Made by a program: the position numbers and the translations under genes. A DNA stretch of 64,000 nucleotides from Oceanihabitans gracilariae (GTDB taxonomy: Bacteria > Bacteroidota > Bacteroidia > Flavobacteriales > Flavobacteriaceae). Below, piece by piece: positions 7,964-17,234 of the stretch (positions within the stretch are counted from its first letter, which is position 1; every line of letters begins with the position of its first letter). Location of the stretch: NCBI RefSeq assembly GCF_042684485.1, contig NZ_JBHULM010000011.1:682001-746000 (forward strand), read 5' to 3'. The notes beneath the pieces were generated by a model that was not told where the DNA came from, did no database searches, and worked only from the letters and a program-made list of their open reading frames with translations.

Positions 7964-10900
7964 GTGAGTAAAACACTTCTCTCGCAAACCTACGCACAGT
8001 CTTTGCAAACGCAAAAACTGCAAAATGCTATTGCCAAAACTCAAGCAAAAACACATATAAAAGGGCTTGTTGGTTCTTCTCTTTCACTTGTTATTGCCCA
8101 AAACTTTAAACAAGCAGAAAAACCATTCTTACTTATTTTTAACGATAAAGAAGAAGCAGCCTTTTACCTCAATGATTTAGAACTATTACTCAATGATAAA
8201 GATGTACTCTTTTATCCTGGTAGTTACAGAAGACCATACCAAATTGAGGAAACAGACAATGCTAATGTATTACTACGTGCAGAAGTTTTAAACCGAATAA
8301 ACTCGCGTAAAAAACCTGCTATAATTGTTACCTATCCAGATGCTCTTTTTGAAAAAGTAGTCACGCGTAGAGAACTAGAAAAAAACACCTTAAAAATTAC
8401 GGTAAATGACGATCTATCTATAGATTTTGTAAACGAAATACTGTTTACCTACAAATTTAAACGTGTAGATTTTGTTACAGAACCTGGTGAGTTTTCGGTA
8501 AGAGGAGGTATTGTAGATGTGTTTTCTTTTAGTAATGATGAACCTTACAGAATTGAGTTTTTTGGTGATGAAGTAGACAGTATTCGCACCTTTGATGTAG
8601 AAACACAACTCTCTACAGAGCAAATAAAAAAAATTAACATCATACCAAATGTTGCTAATAAGTTTTTAGAAGAAAGCAGACAGAGTTTTTTAAAATACAT
8701 TGCACAAAAAACCGTTGTTTTTACCAAAAACACAGACTTAGCATTCTCTAGAATAGATAGCCTTTTTGAAAAAGCTGTAGAAGCATTTACCAAGCTTTCT
8801 ACTGGAATAAAACATGCAAAACCTACAGAATTATTTTGCAATACTACACTGCTAAAAAACCAACTTTTAGAATTTAATATTGTAGCCTTTGGCTCTACTC
8901 CTGTATTATCTAGTACTACAGATGAGGCAGCTGAAACCATAGAGTTTAAAACAACACCTCAGCCAACTTTTAATAAAAATTTTAACTTACTTATAGATAA
9001 CCTTAACAGCAATCACAACAAAGGTTTTACTAATTATATTGCTTGTTCTAGTGAGCAACAAGCAAAACGTTTTCATGATATTTTTGAAGATGTAGAGCAA
9101 GAGGTACATTACAAAACTATTGTATTATCCTTGTTTCAAGGTTTTGTAGATCATGACCATAAAATAATTTGCTATACAGACCATCAAATATTTGAACGCT
9201 ACCACAAATTTCATCTTAAAAATGGCTATGCTAAAAAACAATCTATAACCTTAAAAGAACTTACAAATCTAGATATTGGTGATTATGTAACACACATAGA
9301 TCATGGAATTGGTAAGTTTGGTGGATTGCAAAAAATAGACGTTGAAGGTAAAAAACAAGAAGCCATTAAATTAATATATGGCGAACGCGATATTTTATAT
9401 TTAAGCATTCACTCTTTACATAAAATCACCAAATTTAATGGTAAAGATGGTAAACCACCTAAAGTATATAAACTAGGAAGTAAAGCTTGGAAAGTTTTAA
9501 AACAAAAAACAAAATCTAGAGTTAAAGAAATTGCCTTTAATCTTATTAAAGTATACGCAAAGCGAAAACTAGAAAAAGGCTACCAATACAATCCAGATTC
9601 TTATTTACAATTAGAATTAGAAGCTTCTTTTATTTATGAAGACACACCAGACCAAAGCTCTGCCACTGCAGATATTAAAGCAGATATGGAAAGCGAAAGA
9701 CCAATGGACAGATTGGTTTGTGGTGATGTTGGTTTTGGTAAAACAGAAGTTGCTATTCGTGCCGCTTTTAAAGCTGTAGATAACGGCAAACAGGTAGCTG
9801 TTTTAGTACCAACTACCATTTTAGCTTACCAACATTACAGAACCTTTAGAGAACGTTTAAAAGAATTTCCAGTAACGGTAGATTACCTAAACCGTTTTAG
9901 AACTGCAAAAGAAAAACGCGAAACACTTGAAAAACTAGAAAAAGGCCATGTCGATATTATTATTGGTACACACCAACTAGTAAACAAAAATGTAAAATTT
10001 AAAGACTTAGGATTACTAATTGTAGATGAGGAACAAAAGTTTGGTGTCGCTGTAAAAGAAAAACTAAAAACATTAAAAGACAATGTAGATGTTTTAACCT
10101 TAACAGCAACTCCTATACCTAGAACGCTTCAGTTTAGCTTAATGGCTGCAAGAGATTTATCGGTAATTACCACTCCTCCACCAAACCGTTATCCTATAGA
10201 AAGTAATGTTATTCGCTTTAGCGAAGAAAGAATTCGTGATGCTGTAAGTTATGAAATTCAACGTGGTGGACAAGTATTCTTTATTCATAACAGAATTGAA
10301 AACATCAAAGAAGTTGCTGGTATGATACAACGTTTGGTTCCAGATGCTAAAATTGGTATTGGTCATGGACAACTAGACGGAAAAAAACTCGAGCAATTAA
10401 TGCTTGGTTTTATGAATGGCGATTTTGATGTTCTTGTGAGTACAACCATTATAGAAAGTGGATTAGACGTACCAAATGCAAATACCATTTTTATTAATAA
10501 TGCCAATAATTTTGGACTTAGTGATTTACACCAAATGCGTGGTCGTGTTGGTAGAAGCAATAAAAAAGCATTCTGCTATTTTATAACTCCAGAATATTCT
10601 GCAATGTCTACAGATGCTAGAAAACGTATGACTGCTTTAGAGCAATTTACAGAACTTGGTAGCGGATTTAATATTGCGATGAAAGACCTTGAAATTCGTG
10701 GTGCTGGTGATTTACTTGGTGGTGAACAAAGCGGATTTATTAGTGACATTGGTTTTGATACCTACCAAAAAATATTAAACGAAGCTATTGAAGAGCTTAA
10801 AGAAAAGGAGTTTAAAGATTTATATCAAGACGAAGGAAAAGAAAAAGAATACGTTAAAGATATTACTATAGACAGTGACTTTTCGTTACTTTTCCCTGAT

Positions 10901-11317
10901 GATTATGTTAATAATATTACCGAAAGATTAAACCTATACACACAACTTAATAATATTAAAAACGAAGAAGAGCTCATTACTTTTGAAAAACAACTTATAG
11001 ATAGATTTGGCGAGTTGCCAACACAAGTTGTAGATCTATTAAATACAGTGCGAATAAAATGGGTTGCTACCAAAATAGGTCTTGAAAAAGTAGTCCTAAA
11101 AAAAGGAAAACTTGTAGGTTATTTTATTAACGACCAACAGAGTGCTTTTTACCAAAGCGCAGGCTTTACTAAGGTATTACAATACATACAAAAAAATCCG
11201 CAAGCTTGTAAAATGAAAGAAAAAAACACCAGAGCTGGCTTAAGACTATTACTTACTTTTGATAAAATACATTCTATTGAAAAAGCTTTAACTGCTTTAA
11301 AACCTATTTTGGCATAA
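7964..11317 (+). CDS. mfd: Transcription-repair coupling factor
   Basis: Removes RNA polymerase stalled at lesions and recruits the Uvr excision machinery. The 1117-residue protein has the full Mfd order: UvrB-like N-terminal part, the polymerase-interacting domain around residue 430-500 (LDIGDYVTHIDHGIGKF), the helicase motor with GDVGFGKTEVA and DEEQ, TATPIPRTL, motif VI QMRGRVGR and the C-terminal TRCF domain. The start is GTG at 7964; no ATG in the frame would keep the conserved N-terminus. Internal reverse-strand frames are shadows. Confidence 0.97.
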   Translation: MSKTLLSQTYAQSLQTQKLQNAIAKTQAKTHIKGLVGSSLSLVIAQNFKQAEKPFLLIFNDKEEAAFYLNDLELLLNDKDVLFYPGSYRRPYQIEETDNANVLLRAEVLNRINSRKKPAIIVTYPDALFEKVVTRRELEKNTLKITVNDDLSIDFVNEILFTYKFKRVDFVTEPGEFSVRGGIVDVFSFSNDEPYRIEFFGDEVDSIRTFDVETQLSTEQIKKINIIPNVANKFLEESRQSFLKYIAQKTVVFTKNTDLAFSRIDSLFEKAVEAFTKLSTGIKHAKPTELFCNTTLLKNQLLEFNIVAFGSTPVLSSTTDEAAETIEFKTTPQPTFNKNFNLLIDNLNSNHNKGFTNYIACSSEQQAKRFHDIFEDVEQEVHYKTIVLSLFQGFVDHDHKIICYTDHQIFERYHKFHLKNGYAKKQSITLKELTNLDIGDYVTHIDHGIGKFGGLQKIDVEGKKQEAIKLIYGERDILYLSIHSLHKITKFNGKDGKPPKVYKLGSKAWKVLKQKTKSRVKEIAFNLIKVYAKRKLEKGYQYNPDSYLQLELEASFIYEDTPDQSSATADIKADMESERPMDRLVCGDVGFGKTEVAIRAAFKAVDNGKQVAVLVPTTILAYQHYRTFRERLKEFPVTVDYLNRFRTAKEKRETLEKLEKGHVDIIIGTHQLVNKNVKFKDLGLLIVDEEQKFGVAVKEKLKTLKDNVDVLTLTATPIPRTLQFSLMAARDLSVITTPPPNRYPIESNVIRFSEERIRDAVSYEIQRGGQVFFIHNRIENIKEVAGMIQRLVPDAKIGIGHGQLDGKKLEQLMLGFMNGDFDVLVSTTIIESGLDVPNANTIFINNANNFGLSDLHQMRGRVGRSNKKAFCYFITPEYSAMSTDARKRMTALEQFTELGSGFNIAMKDLEIRGAGDLLGGEQSGFISDIGFDTYQKILNEAIEELKEKEFKDLYQDEGKEKEYVKDITIDSDFSLLFPDDYVNNITERLNLYTQLNNIKNEEELITFEKQLIDRFGELPTQVVDLLNTVRIKWVATKIGLEKVVLKKGKLVGYFINDQQSAFYQSAGFTKVLQYIQKNPQACKMKEKNTRAGLRLLLTFDKIHSIEKALTALKPILA

Positions 11318-11345
11318 CGTTTGAAATACTTTTGAAAAAAAACCA

Positions 11346-12716
11346 ATGATAATGACTAGAAAATTACTTTTTTTACTCGCTTTATTACCAAATATATTAT
11401 TAGCACAACATACCATTAAAGGTACATTTTCTCCTGCTGAAGATTATAAATTTGCCATTCTTTATAAAGTAACACCAAAGACTTCTATCTATGTAAATAA
11501 TGCAGAAATAGATAGTATTGGTAATTTTCAATTTAAACTAGATAGCACAGTAACCAAAGGCATGTACAGAATTGTATATGCATTACCACAAGACGAATAC
11601 AACTTTGATTTTATTTACAATGCTAAAGAAGATATAGAACTTACTTTTAATTTAAACGAAGGCGCAAAATACATAAAGTCGCAAGAAAACAGATTGCTTA
11701 ATGCATACACCCAAAGTTTACAAACAGTAAGCAAAAGCATTAATGATTACTACGCAAGTAATAACCAAAACAGTACCGAATTTAAAAAAGTATTTGGTGT
11801 TCTAAGCAAAACACAAAATGAATTTGAAAAAGCATCAGAAGGCATGATAGCATCACACTTTATAAAAGCTAGTAGGCCATATATTCCAACAGAAATGGAA
11901 GATGCACAGACTTTTTCAAAAAACATAAAATCTAATTATTTTAGTAATATAGATTTTAGTGATACCGTTCTACAAAGCTCAAGTTTTTTAATGGAGACCG
12001 TTTTAAACTACGTCTTTACTTTTTCAAACCCAAAAGACAACAACCAAGGATATAAAGACAGTATAGACATAGCTAATTTTGCAATTGGTGAAAATCCAGA
12101 AGTTAAAGAAACCATTATAGAAGTGCTTTTTAATCAATTTGCAGAAAATAATAATGAAGAGCTTGCTAACTATATTTTAGAAAAATATTTATTACCTATT
12201 GCCAAAGCGAATAAAGACAATGATTTAATAGAAAAACTTACGGTATTTAAAAACACATCTATAGGTGCACTTGCGCCAAACTTTAATTTTGAAATCACCA
12301 AAAACAATAAAACAGAACAAGTTGCACTGTATGATTTTATAGAAGCTACACAATATGTAGTAGTGTTTTGGAGCAGTACTTGCTCACATTGTTTAGCAGA
12401 ATTGCCAACGTTTCATAAATACGTACAAAGCTTAGAAACAGGAAAACTTAAAGTAATAGCTGTTGCCTTAGAAGATGACTTTTACAGATGGAAAGAAAAA
12501 ACCTATGATTTCCCAGAATTTATTCATGTTTACGGAGAAGGAAAATGGCAAAACCCTATTGGTGATGCCTATGGTGTTACTGCTACTCCAACCTACTTTA
12601 TTTTAGACAGCAACAAGAATATCATTGCTAAACCATATGATTTTCCTGCTTTAGAAGCCTATTATAAAGAACATCCTATAATAGTAGAAAAGGACAAAGA
12701 ACAAGTTGATGATTAA
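11346..12716 (+). CDS. Secreted TlpA-like thiol-disulfide protein
   Basis: A 456-residue exported protein with a signal peptide ending near residue 20 (LLA-QHT). Residues 22-100 form a beta-rich DUF4369-like domain, 110-300 a helical region, and 305-440 a thioredoxin fold with the redox pair C346/C349 (WSSTCSHC) and the cis-proline ATPTYF. Such TlpA/ResA-type proteins keep periplasmic thiols reduced. The start may be either of the two ATGs (11346 or 11352). It follows mfd by 28 bases, so it may be co-transcribed. Confidence 0.85.
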   Translation: MIMTRKLLFLLALLPNILLAQHTIKGTFSPAEDYKFAILYKVTPKTSIYVNNAEIDSIGNFQFKLDSTVTKGMYRIVYALPQDEYNFDFIYNAKEDIELTFNLNEGAKYIKSQENRLLNAYTQSLQTVSKSINDYYASNNQNSTEFKKVFGVLSKTQNEFEKASEGMIASHFIKASRPYIPTEMEDAQTFSKNIKSNYFSNIDFSDTVLQSSSFLMETVLNYVFTFSNPKDNNQGYKDSIDIANFAIGENPEVKETIIEVLFNQFAENNNEELANYILEKYLLPIAKANKDNDLIEKLTVFKNTSIGALAPNFNFEITKNNKTEQVALYDFIEATQYVVVFWSSTCSHCLAELPTFHKYVQSLETGKLKVIAVALEDDFYRWKEKTYDFPEFIHVYGEGKWQNPIGDAYGVTATPTYFILDSNKNIIAKPYDFPALEAYYKEHPIIVEKDKEQVDD

Positions 12717-12944
12717 TTAAAAATCATTTCAATTATTGTAGATAGAATGCTACTATACATGTAATTCTAGCTTTAATGCATTAAATAACCAAATTATTAA
12801 ATGCTTACATGGTGTTTCTGGTTACACACAAATTCAAGAGTAACTAAAAAAACACGCCTAAGCCATAGGCTATTTTCTTTTAAACCTAAAACACTAGTAT
12901 CTTTTTTCGGCAGCTAAACACTTTATCAAAAAATCTAATTAGCG

Positions 12945-12952
12945 TATCTTTG
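12945..12952 (+). promoter_or_regulatory. Bacteroidota -7 box for the PLP enzyme
   Basis: TATCTTTG matches the TAnnTTTG consensus and lies 23 bases before the ATG at 12976. No clear -33 TTTG is present at the expected distance. The 259-base region before the gene otherwise holds only a weak short hairpin near 12860. Confidence 0.55.
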
Positions 12953-12975
12953 CAGCTTAATAAAGTCATATAATT

Positions 12976-14820
12976 ATGAAAGAAAATAAAATGCTAATTT
13001 ATATAAATGAAGTTTTAAAAAATATGCCAGCAGGTTGGTTAAGTATAACAACCCATAGGCTAGATATTTATGACGAAAAATTAGCTAAAGTTCAATTTCT
13101 ACAAGAGTTTGAATCCTTATTTAATAGTAATAATTATGATGCAACTGCTTTAAATGCATTACCAACTGCGTATGACTATATTCGTTTAGGGCATCCTTTA
13201 TCTTGTGTTCTTGAATGGGCAATTGCTAAATTACAGCATGTAAATGCACAAAATGTAATTAGTTTTGATTCTAAAACAATTCCTGTTTTAGCTATTCTTA
13301 GAAAAAACCTATTCCAAAATAAAAAAACACAAATTCTATACTCAGGAACCTTACCAACCTGTTTTGATGTTCAAACAATACAAGAAGTGTATGGGTATCA
13401 TTTTGAGCTAAAGCAAATAGAAAAGGGTTCCGAAATTCCTGCTTTTGATGGTAGCACCATTTTTATTTCTGAAGAACATAATATTGGTGATTTTAATCTA
13501 CATGCAAATATTGATTTTCACATTCAACTGCATGCACATCTAGGAAGTATTTTAGTAGTAAATGGTGAAGAAAATGAAGATTATATTTCAGATATTCAAC
13601 ATGTACGCAGAAGAGAAACCATTGCTATGACTCCTGCAAATGCACTTATTGCCTTAAAAGCATTAACAGCACAAACTACTTTTGATGTTAATACAACAAC
13701 TGTAGAGCCTAATAAAAAACTGGTAGTTCAAGCAATAAATAAGGTTACTAATACCAATACCAAAGCACTAGTTGCTTCAAGTGGTTTATCGATACAGTAT
13801 GCCATTTTAATGGGCTTAATTCATGATGCCTTAGAAAACCATAAAGGCAAAACCATTAAAATTATTGTGCCACCAAATTGTTATGGTGGTACCAATGACC
13901 AAGCAAGACGTGTTGCTGCTTGTCTAGACAATGTAGATATTGTAGATTTACTAGTAGATGGTGATAATGATATGGTACAAAGTATTCATAGTGTTTTAGA
14001 CCAAATTGCTAGTCAAGACGCTGTGCCATATATTATAGCAGAAATACCTACAAACCCAAGAGTAGAAGTTCCTAATCTTTTAGAACTACAAGAAGCATTA
14101 ACCAAACAACGTAAAACACCAACTGGTGAAATTGCTATAGATCCTGTTTTTATTTTAGACCAAACTTTTTGTCCTAATGTACATTTTTTAGGAGAAGAAG
14201 ACATTCTTTCTTCGGTAAGAACCATTTCTTTTGCTAGTGGCTCTAAGTTTCCTAGTGGCGGAAAATGTACTGCTGGATATTGTGTAGGAAACCAAAAAAC
14301 CATTGCTTTAATAGAAAAAATAGAAAAGCATTTAACGCTTTGCGACAATGAAGCTACAGCCTTACAATATGAAATATTAGCAGAACAATTACCTTCTATG
14401 AAGCAGAGAATTATAGATGCCTATAAAAACACTAGAGCATTTGTAAACTTTATTCATGAAACCTTACCAGAAGCTAAAATTAATTTTGTTTCCGAAGAAC
14501 TAGCAGAACAAGGCTTTACGCCATCTGTTTTTTCATTAGACCTTCCTACTAAAGGAAATACAGACGAAGAAAAAGAAGCGTATAAAAGAAAGCTTAATTT
14601 AAAGCTAATACACTTAATGATTTCTCAAATTCCTAACGAAAGTAAATTTTGTGTTAGTTACGGACAATTAAAAGGGTGTTATTGGACCATTCCTGCAACC
14701 TCTACACAAGGAACCACAAAAGAAGGAGATAAAGATTATATTGTTCGTGCATCCCTTTCACCTAATCTAGATTTAGAAATGCATAAAAAAGTGTTTTCAG
14801 AATTTGTAAAAAGCATATAG
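12976..14820 (+). CDS. Long PLP-dependent enzyme, Cys/Met-metabolism type
   Basis: A 614-residue protein. Residues about 240-614 match the Cys/Met (cystathionine gamma-synthase) class: CYGGTND (302-308), an aspartate in FILDQTF (D395) placed to hold the PLP nitrogen, and the SGSK lysine K424 expected to bind PLP. The N-terminal 230 residues are an additional domain (TAYDYIRLGHPLS and on) not found in the short enzymes. Substrate is unknown; the fold suggests beta or gamma elimination or replacement on a sulfur or hydroxy amino acid. It stands alone between intergenic gaps. Confidence 0.75.
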   Translation: MKENKMLIYINEVLKNMPAGWLSITTHRLDIYDEKLAKVQFLQEFESLFNSNNYDATALNALPTAYDYIRLGHPLSCVLEWAIAKLQHVNAQNVISFDSKTIPVLAILRKNLFQNKKTQILYSGTLPTCFDVQTIQEVYGYHFELKQIEKGSEIPAFDGSTIFISEEHNIGDFNLHANIDFHIQLHAHLGSILVVNGEENEDYISDIQHVRRRETIAMTPANALIALKALTAQTTFDVNTTTVEPNKKLVVQAINKVTNTNTKALVASSGLSIQYAILMGLIHDALENHKGKTIKIIVPPNCYGGTNDQARRVAACLDNVDIVDLLVDGDNDMVQSIHSVLDQIASQDAVPYIIAEIPTNPRVEVPNLLELQEALTKQRKTPTGEIAIDPVFILDQTFCPNVHFLGEEDILSSVRTISFASGSKFPSGGKCTAGYCVGNQKTIALIEKIEKHLTLCDNEATALQYEILAEQLPSMKQRIIDAYKNTRAFVNFIHETLPEAKINFVSEELAEQGFTPSVFSLDLPTKGNTDEEKEAYKRKLNLKLIHLMISQIPNESKFCVSYGQLKGCYWTIPATSTQGTTKEGDKDYIVRASLSPNLDLEMHKKVFSEFVKSI

Positions 14821-14852
14821 CTAAGTAGCAATTTAATGTTACAACAATTACT

Positions 14853-14874
14853 GCTAACCACATAGAAACAACTT
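14853..14874 (+). repeat. Cassette-end-like sequence before the DUF2071 gene
   Basis: The segment starting GCTAACCACATAGAAAC resembles the right arm of the palindromic element after the DUF2071 gene (CTAACCATACACAAAC at 15754). It may mark the left boundary of a mobile gene cassette. The match is imperfect. Confidence 0.35.
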
Positions 14875-14918
14875 AAAAGAACAGGTTTTTATTAAACTTG
14901 TTTTAGCCAATTTGAGAA

Positions 14919-15665
14919 ATGACAATCCGAGAGATATTAAATACGACAGAACACAGGCCTTGGAATATCCCAAATGAAAATTGGAAATTTTATCAAGAGT
15001 GGAATAATGCAATATTTCTTCATTGGCAAGTGGAATTAAACGAACTGAAAAAGTTTGTACCGAAAGAATTAGAAATTGATCTTTTTGATGGAAAACCCTG
15101 GATTTCAGTTGTTGCTTTTACAATGGAAAAGATAAGACCGAAAAACCTACCTTCCTTTCCACTTATTTCGGATTTTGATGAAATTAATATCCGAACTTAT
15201 GTGAAATCAAATAACAAAACTGGAGTATATTTTTTGAGCATTGAAGGCGGAAAAAGTTTGTCTTGTAAAGTTGCGAAAGGAATATCTGAACTTCCATATA
15301 GATTTTCAAAAATAAAACGGACTAAAAACCAATACGAATCAAATAATTCGGAATTGAATGACAAATTGAATATTCAGTTTAAGATTGGAAAAGAAATTAC
15401 GGAGAAAACGGAATTGGACAAATGGTTGACTGAAAGATACGCTCTTTTTCAAGACACAGAAAAGACGATTAACGAATTTGAAATTCACCATTTGGAATGG
15501 CCAATTAACGAAATTGACTTGAAAAATTCAGAATTTAATTATCCAAAATTTGACAGATTGATTAAAAACGAGCCAAACAAAATCCAATACTCAAAAGGAG
15601 TAAAAGTTATTGCTTGGGGAAAGAATAAAAAAGAAAAAACTGGCTACAACACCTTGTATAATTAA
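14919..15665 (+). CDS. DUF2071 (YqjF-like) protein, likely acquired
   Basis: A 248-residue soluble protein that begins with the DUF2071 pattern: WNNAIFLHWQV, then LEIDLFDGKPWISVVAFTM and later RTYVK and VYFLSIEGG. Its biochemical role is not established; some relatives are compared with acetoacetate decarboxylase folds. The gene uses TTG leucine, CGG/CGA arginine and GAC/AAC codons much more than its neighbours, which prefer TTA and AGA. With the palindromic element at its 3' end, this points to recent arrival as a cassette. Confidence 0.8.
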   Translation: MTIREILNTTEHRPWNIPNENWKFYQEWNNAIFLHWQVELNELKKFVPKELEIDLFDGKPWISVVAFTMEKIRPKNLPSFPLISDFDEINIRTYVKSNNKTGVYFLSIEGGKSLSCKVAKGISELPYRFSKIKRTKNQYESNNSELNDKLNIQFKIGKEITEKTELDKWLTERYALFQDTEKTINEFEIHHLEWPINEIDLKNSEFNYPKFDRLIKNEPNKIQYSKGVKVIAWGKNKKEKTGYNTLYN

Positions 15666-15778
15666 TTGTTAGGTTCTTCTCTACTTGTGAAAATTCCTGC
15701 AGAATTTTCACGGGTTCGTTAAAGTTTGCTAACTTAGTTACCTAACCACGCAACTAACCATACACAAACTTGTTATAT
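15645..15778. repeat. Long imperfect palindrome, attC-like cassette end
   Basis: Two arms of about 30 bases pair discontinuously: ACAA 15646-15649 with TTGT 15770-15773, TGTAT 15655-15659 with ATACA 15760-15764, GTTAGGT 15668-15674 with ACCTAAC 15740-15746. A perfect hairpin (GTGAAAATTC 15687-15696 / GAATTTTCAC 15702-15711) sits near the middle. The layout, GTTAGGT inner boxes and bulged outer stem, recalls attC recombination sites of integron cassettes. It overlaps the ends of the DUF2071 and methyltransferase genes. Confidence 0.55.
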
Positions 15779-16438
15779 AGTATAACACGTAGTTACAACC
15801 ATACCTTTATTGTTTTTTAATGGTACAGAAAGTAGTTGCTTATGCGTTTTTACTTTAAAATGAAACGGAGCAGCTAATACCTGTAAACCACTTTGTTTTT
15901 TTAACCGAATGCCTTGTCCTGAAATAATATCTAGGTTTGGTGTAAAATCTCCTTCAGGTATATGTTCTGTAATAATAACATATTTGTAGGCATGTAATTT
16001 GTTTAAAATACATTGTACCTCAGCATTAGAAAGGTGTTGTAATACTTGTCTTAAAATCACACAATCTGCATCTGGTAAATTATCTGTAGCAATATCTAAA
16101 CATTGAAACGTTAGCTTTTCAGCTTTAAAATGTTCCTTATTATAATCAATAAGGTCTTCAACAATATCTACAGCAATATATTTTTGAGTATATGTCACCA
16201 ATTGTTTACCAATATTAAAATCACCACAACCTAAATCGCAAACCCTAAGTTTATTTTTAAAAGACTTTAAAAATGTAGCTACTTTACTAACATAAGGCTC
16301 TACCAATTCTAGATCATGTGATCCTTCTCCAGAATAAAATCGAGTAGCATCATCTCCCCAAAGTTTCATGGCATACACTTGTGCCATAGCATCTTTGGTT
16401 GGCCAAGGTTTTTTTATTTTTTTCTCTTTCTTTTTCAT
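15773..16438 (-). CDS. Class I SAM-dependent methyltransferase
   Basis: A 221-residue Rossmann methyltransferase: RVCDLGCGDFNIG is motif I (SAM binding), YIAVDIVED motif II, and VILRQVLQHLSN the motif IV/post-IV region. Substrate unknown; no neighbouring pathway genes help. Its N-terminus is a lysine-rich tail. The stop codon lies within the outer arm of the palindromic element, so the last residues may have been altered by that insertion. Transcribed divergently from the TetR-type gene. Confidence 0.8.
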   Translation of the reverse strand: MKKKEKKIKKPWPTKDAMAQVYAMKLWGDDATRFYSGEGSHDLELVEPYVSKVATFLKSFKNKLRVCDLGCGDFNIGKQLVTYTQKYIAVDIVEDLIDYNKEHFKAEKLTFQCLDIATDNLPDADCVILRQVLQHLSNAEVQCILNKLHAYKYVIITEHIPEGDFTPNLDIISGQGIRLKKQSGLQVLAAPFHFKVKTHKQLLSVPLKNNKGMVVTTCYTI

Positions 16439-16542
16439 ACCAAAGTAATTGGCAACACAAATAAATTACTGCATTTAAAAGTACTATTAAAACAAACATA
16501 TACAAGCAAACTATAAATAAAAGTTAAAACACCTCATCATTT

Positions 16543-16558
16543 CTAACCATTTGTTTAG
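16543..16558. promoter_or_regulatory. Putative TetR operator, copy 1
   Basis: CTAACCATTTGTTTAG shares 13 of 16 bases with the palindrome at 17188 and overlaps the -7 box of the TetR-type gene (TAGTTTTG, 16556-16563). The position fits autorepression. Confidence 0.6.
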
Positions 16559-16563
16559 TTTTG
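16556..16563 (+). promoter_or_regulatory. -7 box of the TetR-type gene
   Basis: TAGTTTTG is an exact TAnnTTTG match 40 bases before the ATG at 16604. It overlaps the last three bases of the putative operator. Confidence 0.6.
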
Positions 16564-16603
16564 TATTGTAATTAGAAAATTTCCATTTTCACGGAAAATA
16601 ATC

Positions 16604-17167
16604 ATGGCAAGAAAAAAAGAATATAATGAAGATGAAGTAGTAGAAAAAGCAATGTTGCTTTTCTGGAAAAATGGCTATGAAACTACTTCTATGCAAATGC
16701 TTGAAAAAGAAATGGGCATTAACAAATTTTCTATATATTCTAGTTTTGGCAATAAACACGGTTTGTTTCTAGAAAGTCTTGAGTGCTACAAGCAAAGAGT
16801 AAATATTATATTAAATAAATTTAAAAATGCTTCTAATGGTGTAGAAGACATTAAACAATTTTTTTATGATTCTGTAAGTTCTAATTTTAAAGACGACCAT
16901 TTAAAAGGATGTTTAATAACAAACACCTATAATGAGTTTTCAGAGAAAGAAGATGTACTGATTAAAGAAGAAATGAATGTATTTATGGATAATTTAAAAT
17001 CCATTATCATTGAAAAGTTACAAACAGATACCTCTAAAGACAAAGAAACTATAGAAAAACAAGCCAATTACCTATTATTAGCAAAGCATGGCTTAGCAGC
17101 AGCAGCACGAGTAAACACAAAAAAAGAAATAGAAGATTATATTGAAATGATCTTTAAAAATATATAA
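16604..17167 (+). CDS. TetR/AcrR family regulator
   Basis: A 187-residue regulator with an N-terminal helix-turn-helix (residues about 10-50: DEVVEKAMLLFWKNGYETTSM then INKFSIYSSFGNKHGLF) and a helical ligand-binding part. This N-terminus, with FGNKHGLF, is typical of TetR proteins that act as repressors of stress or detoxification genes. It precedes a run of four thiol-redox and HAD genes, and a shared 16-bp palindrome lies in front of itself and of the next gene, so it probably represses both. Ligand unknown. Confidence 0.88.
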   Translation: MARKKEYNEDEVVEKAMLLFWKNGYETTSMQMLEKEMGINKFSIYSSFGNKHGLFLESLECYKQRVNIILNKFKNASNGVEDIKQFFYDSVSSNFKDDHLKGCLITNTYNEFSEKEDVLIKEEMNVFMDNLKSIIIEKLQTDTSKDKETIEKQANYLLLAKHGLAAAARVNTKKEIEDYIEMIFKNI

Positions 17168-17187
17168 ACATTTTTTTTACCCTAAAA

Positions 17188-17203
17188 CTAAACAATCGTT
17201 TAG
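17188..17203. promoter_or_regulatory. Putative TetR operator, copy 2
   Basis: CTAAACAATCGTTTAG is a near-perfect palindrome (six-base arms CTAAAC/GTTTAG) between the regulator gene and the AhpD-like gene, 31 bases before the latter's ATG. Confidence 0.65.
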
Positions 17204-17234
17204 AAATAATTAACATAAATAAAAAAGAAAAATT

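Noticed and set aside
8414..10560. Several reverse-strand open frames inside mfd
   Set aside because: They are serine- and phenylalanine-rich shadows of the mfd coding strand without start context or motifs.
12717..12975. RNA gene in the gap before the PLP enzyme
   Set aside because: Only a short weak hairpin near 12860 and a -7 box; no cloverleaf or other RNA structure.
14013..14348. 111-codon reverse frame inside the PLP enzyme gene
   Set aside because: Lies fully inside a gene with clear conserved motifs; no family resemblance of its own.
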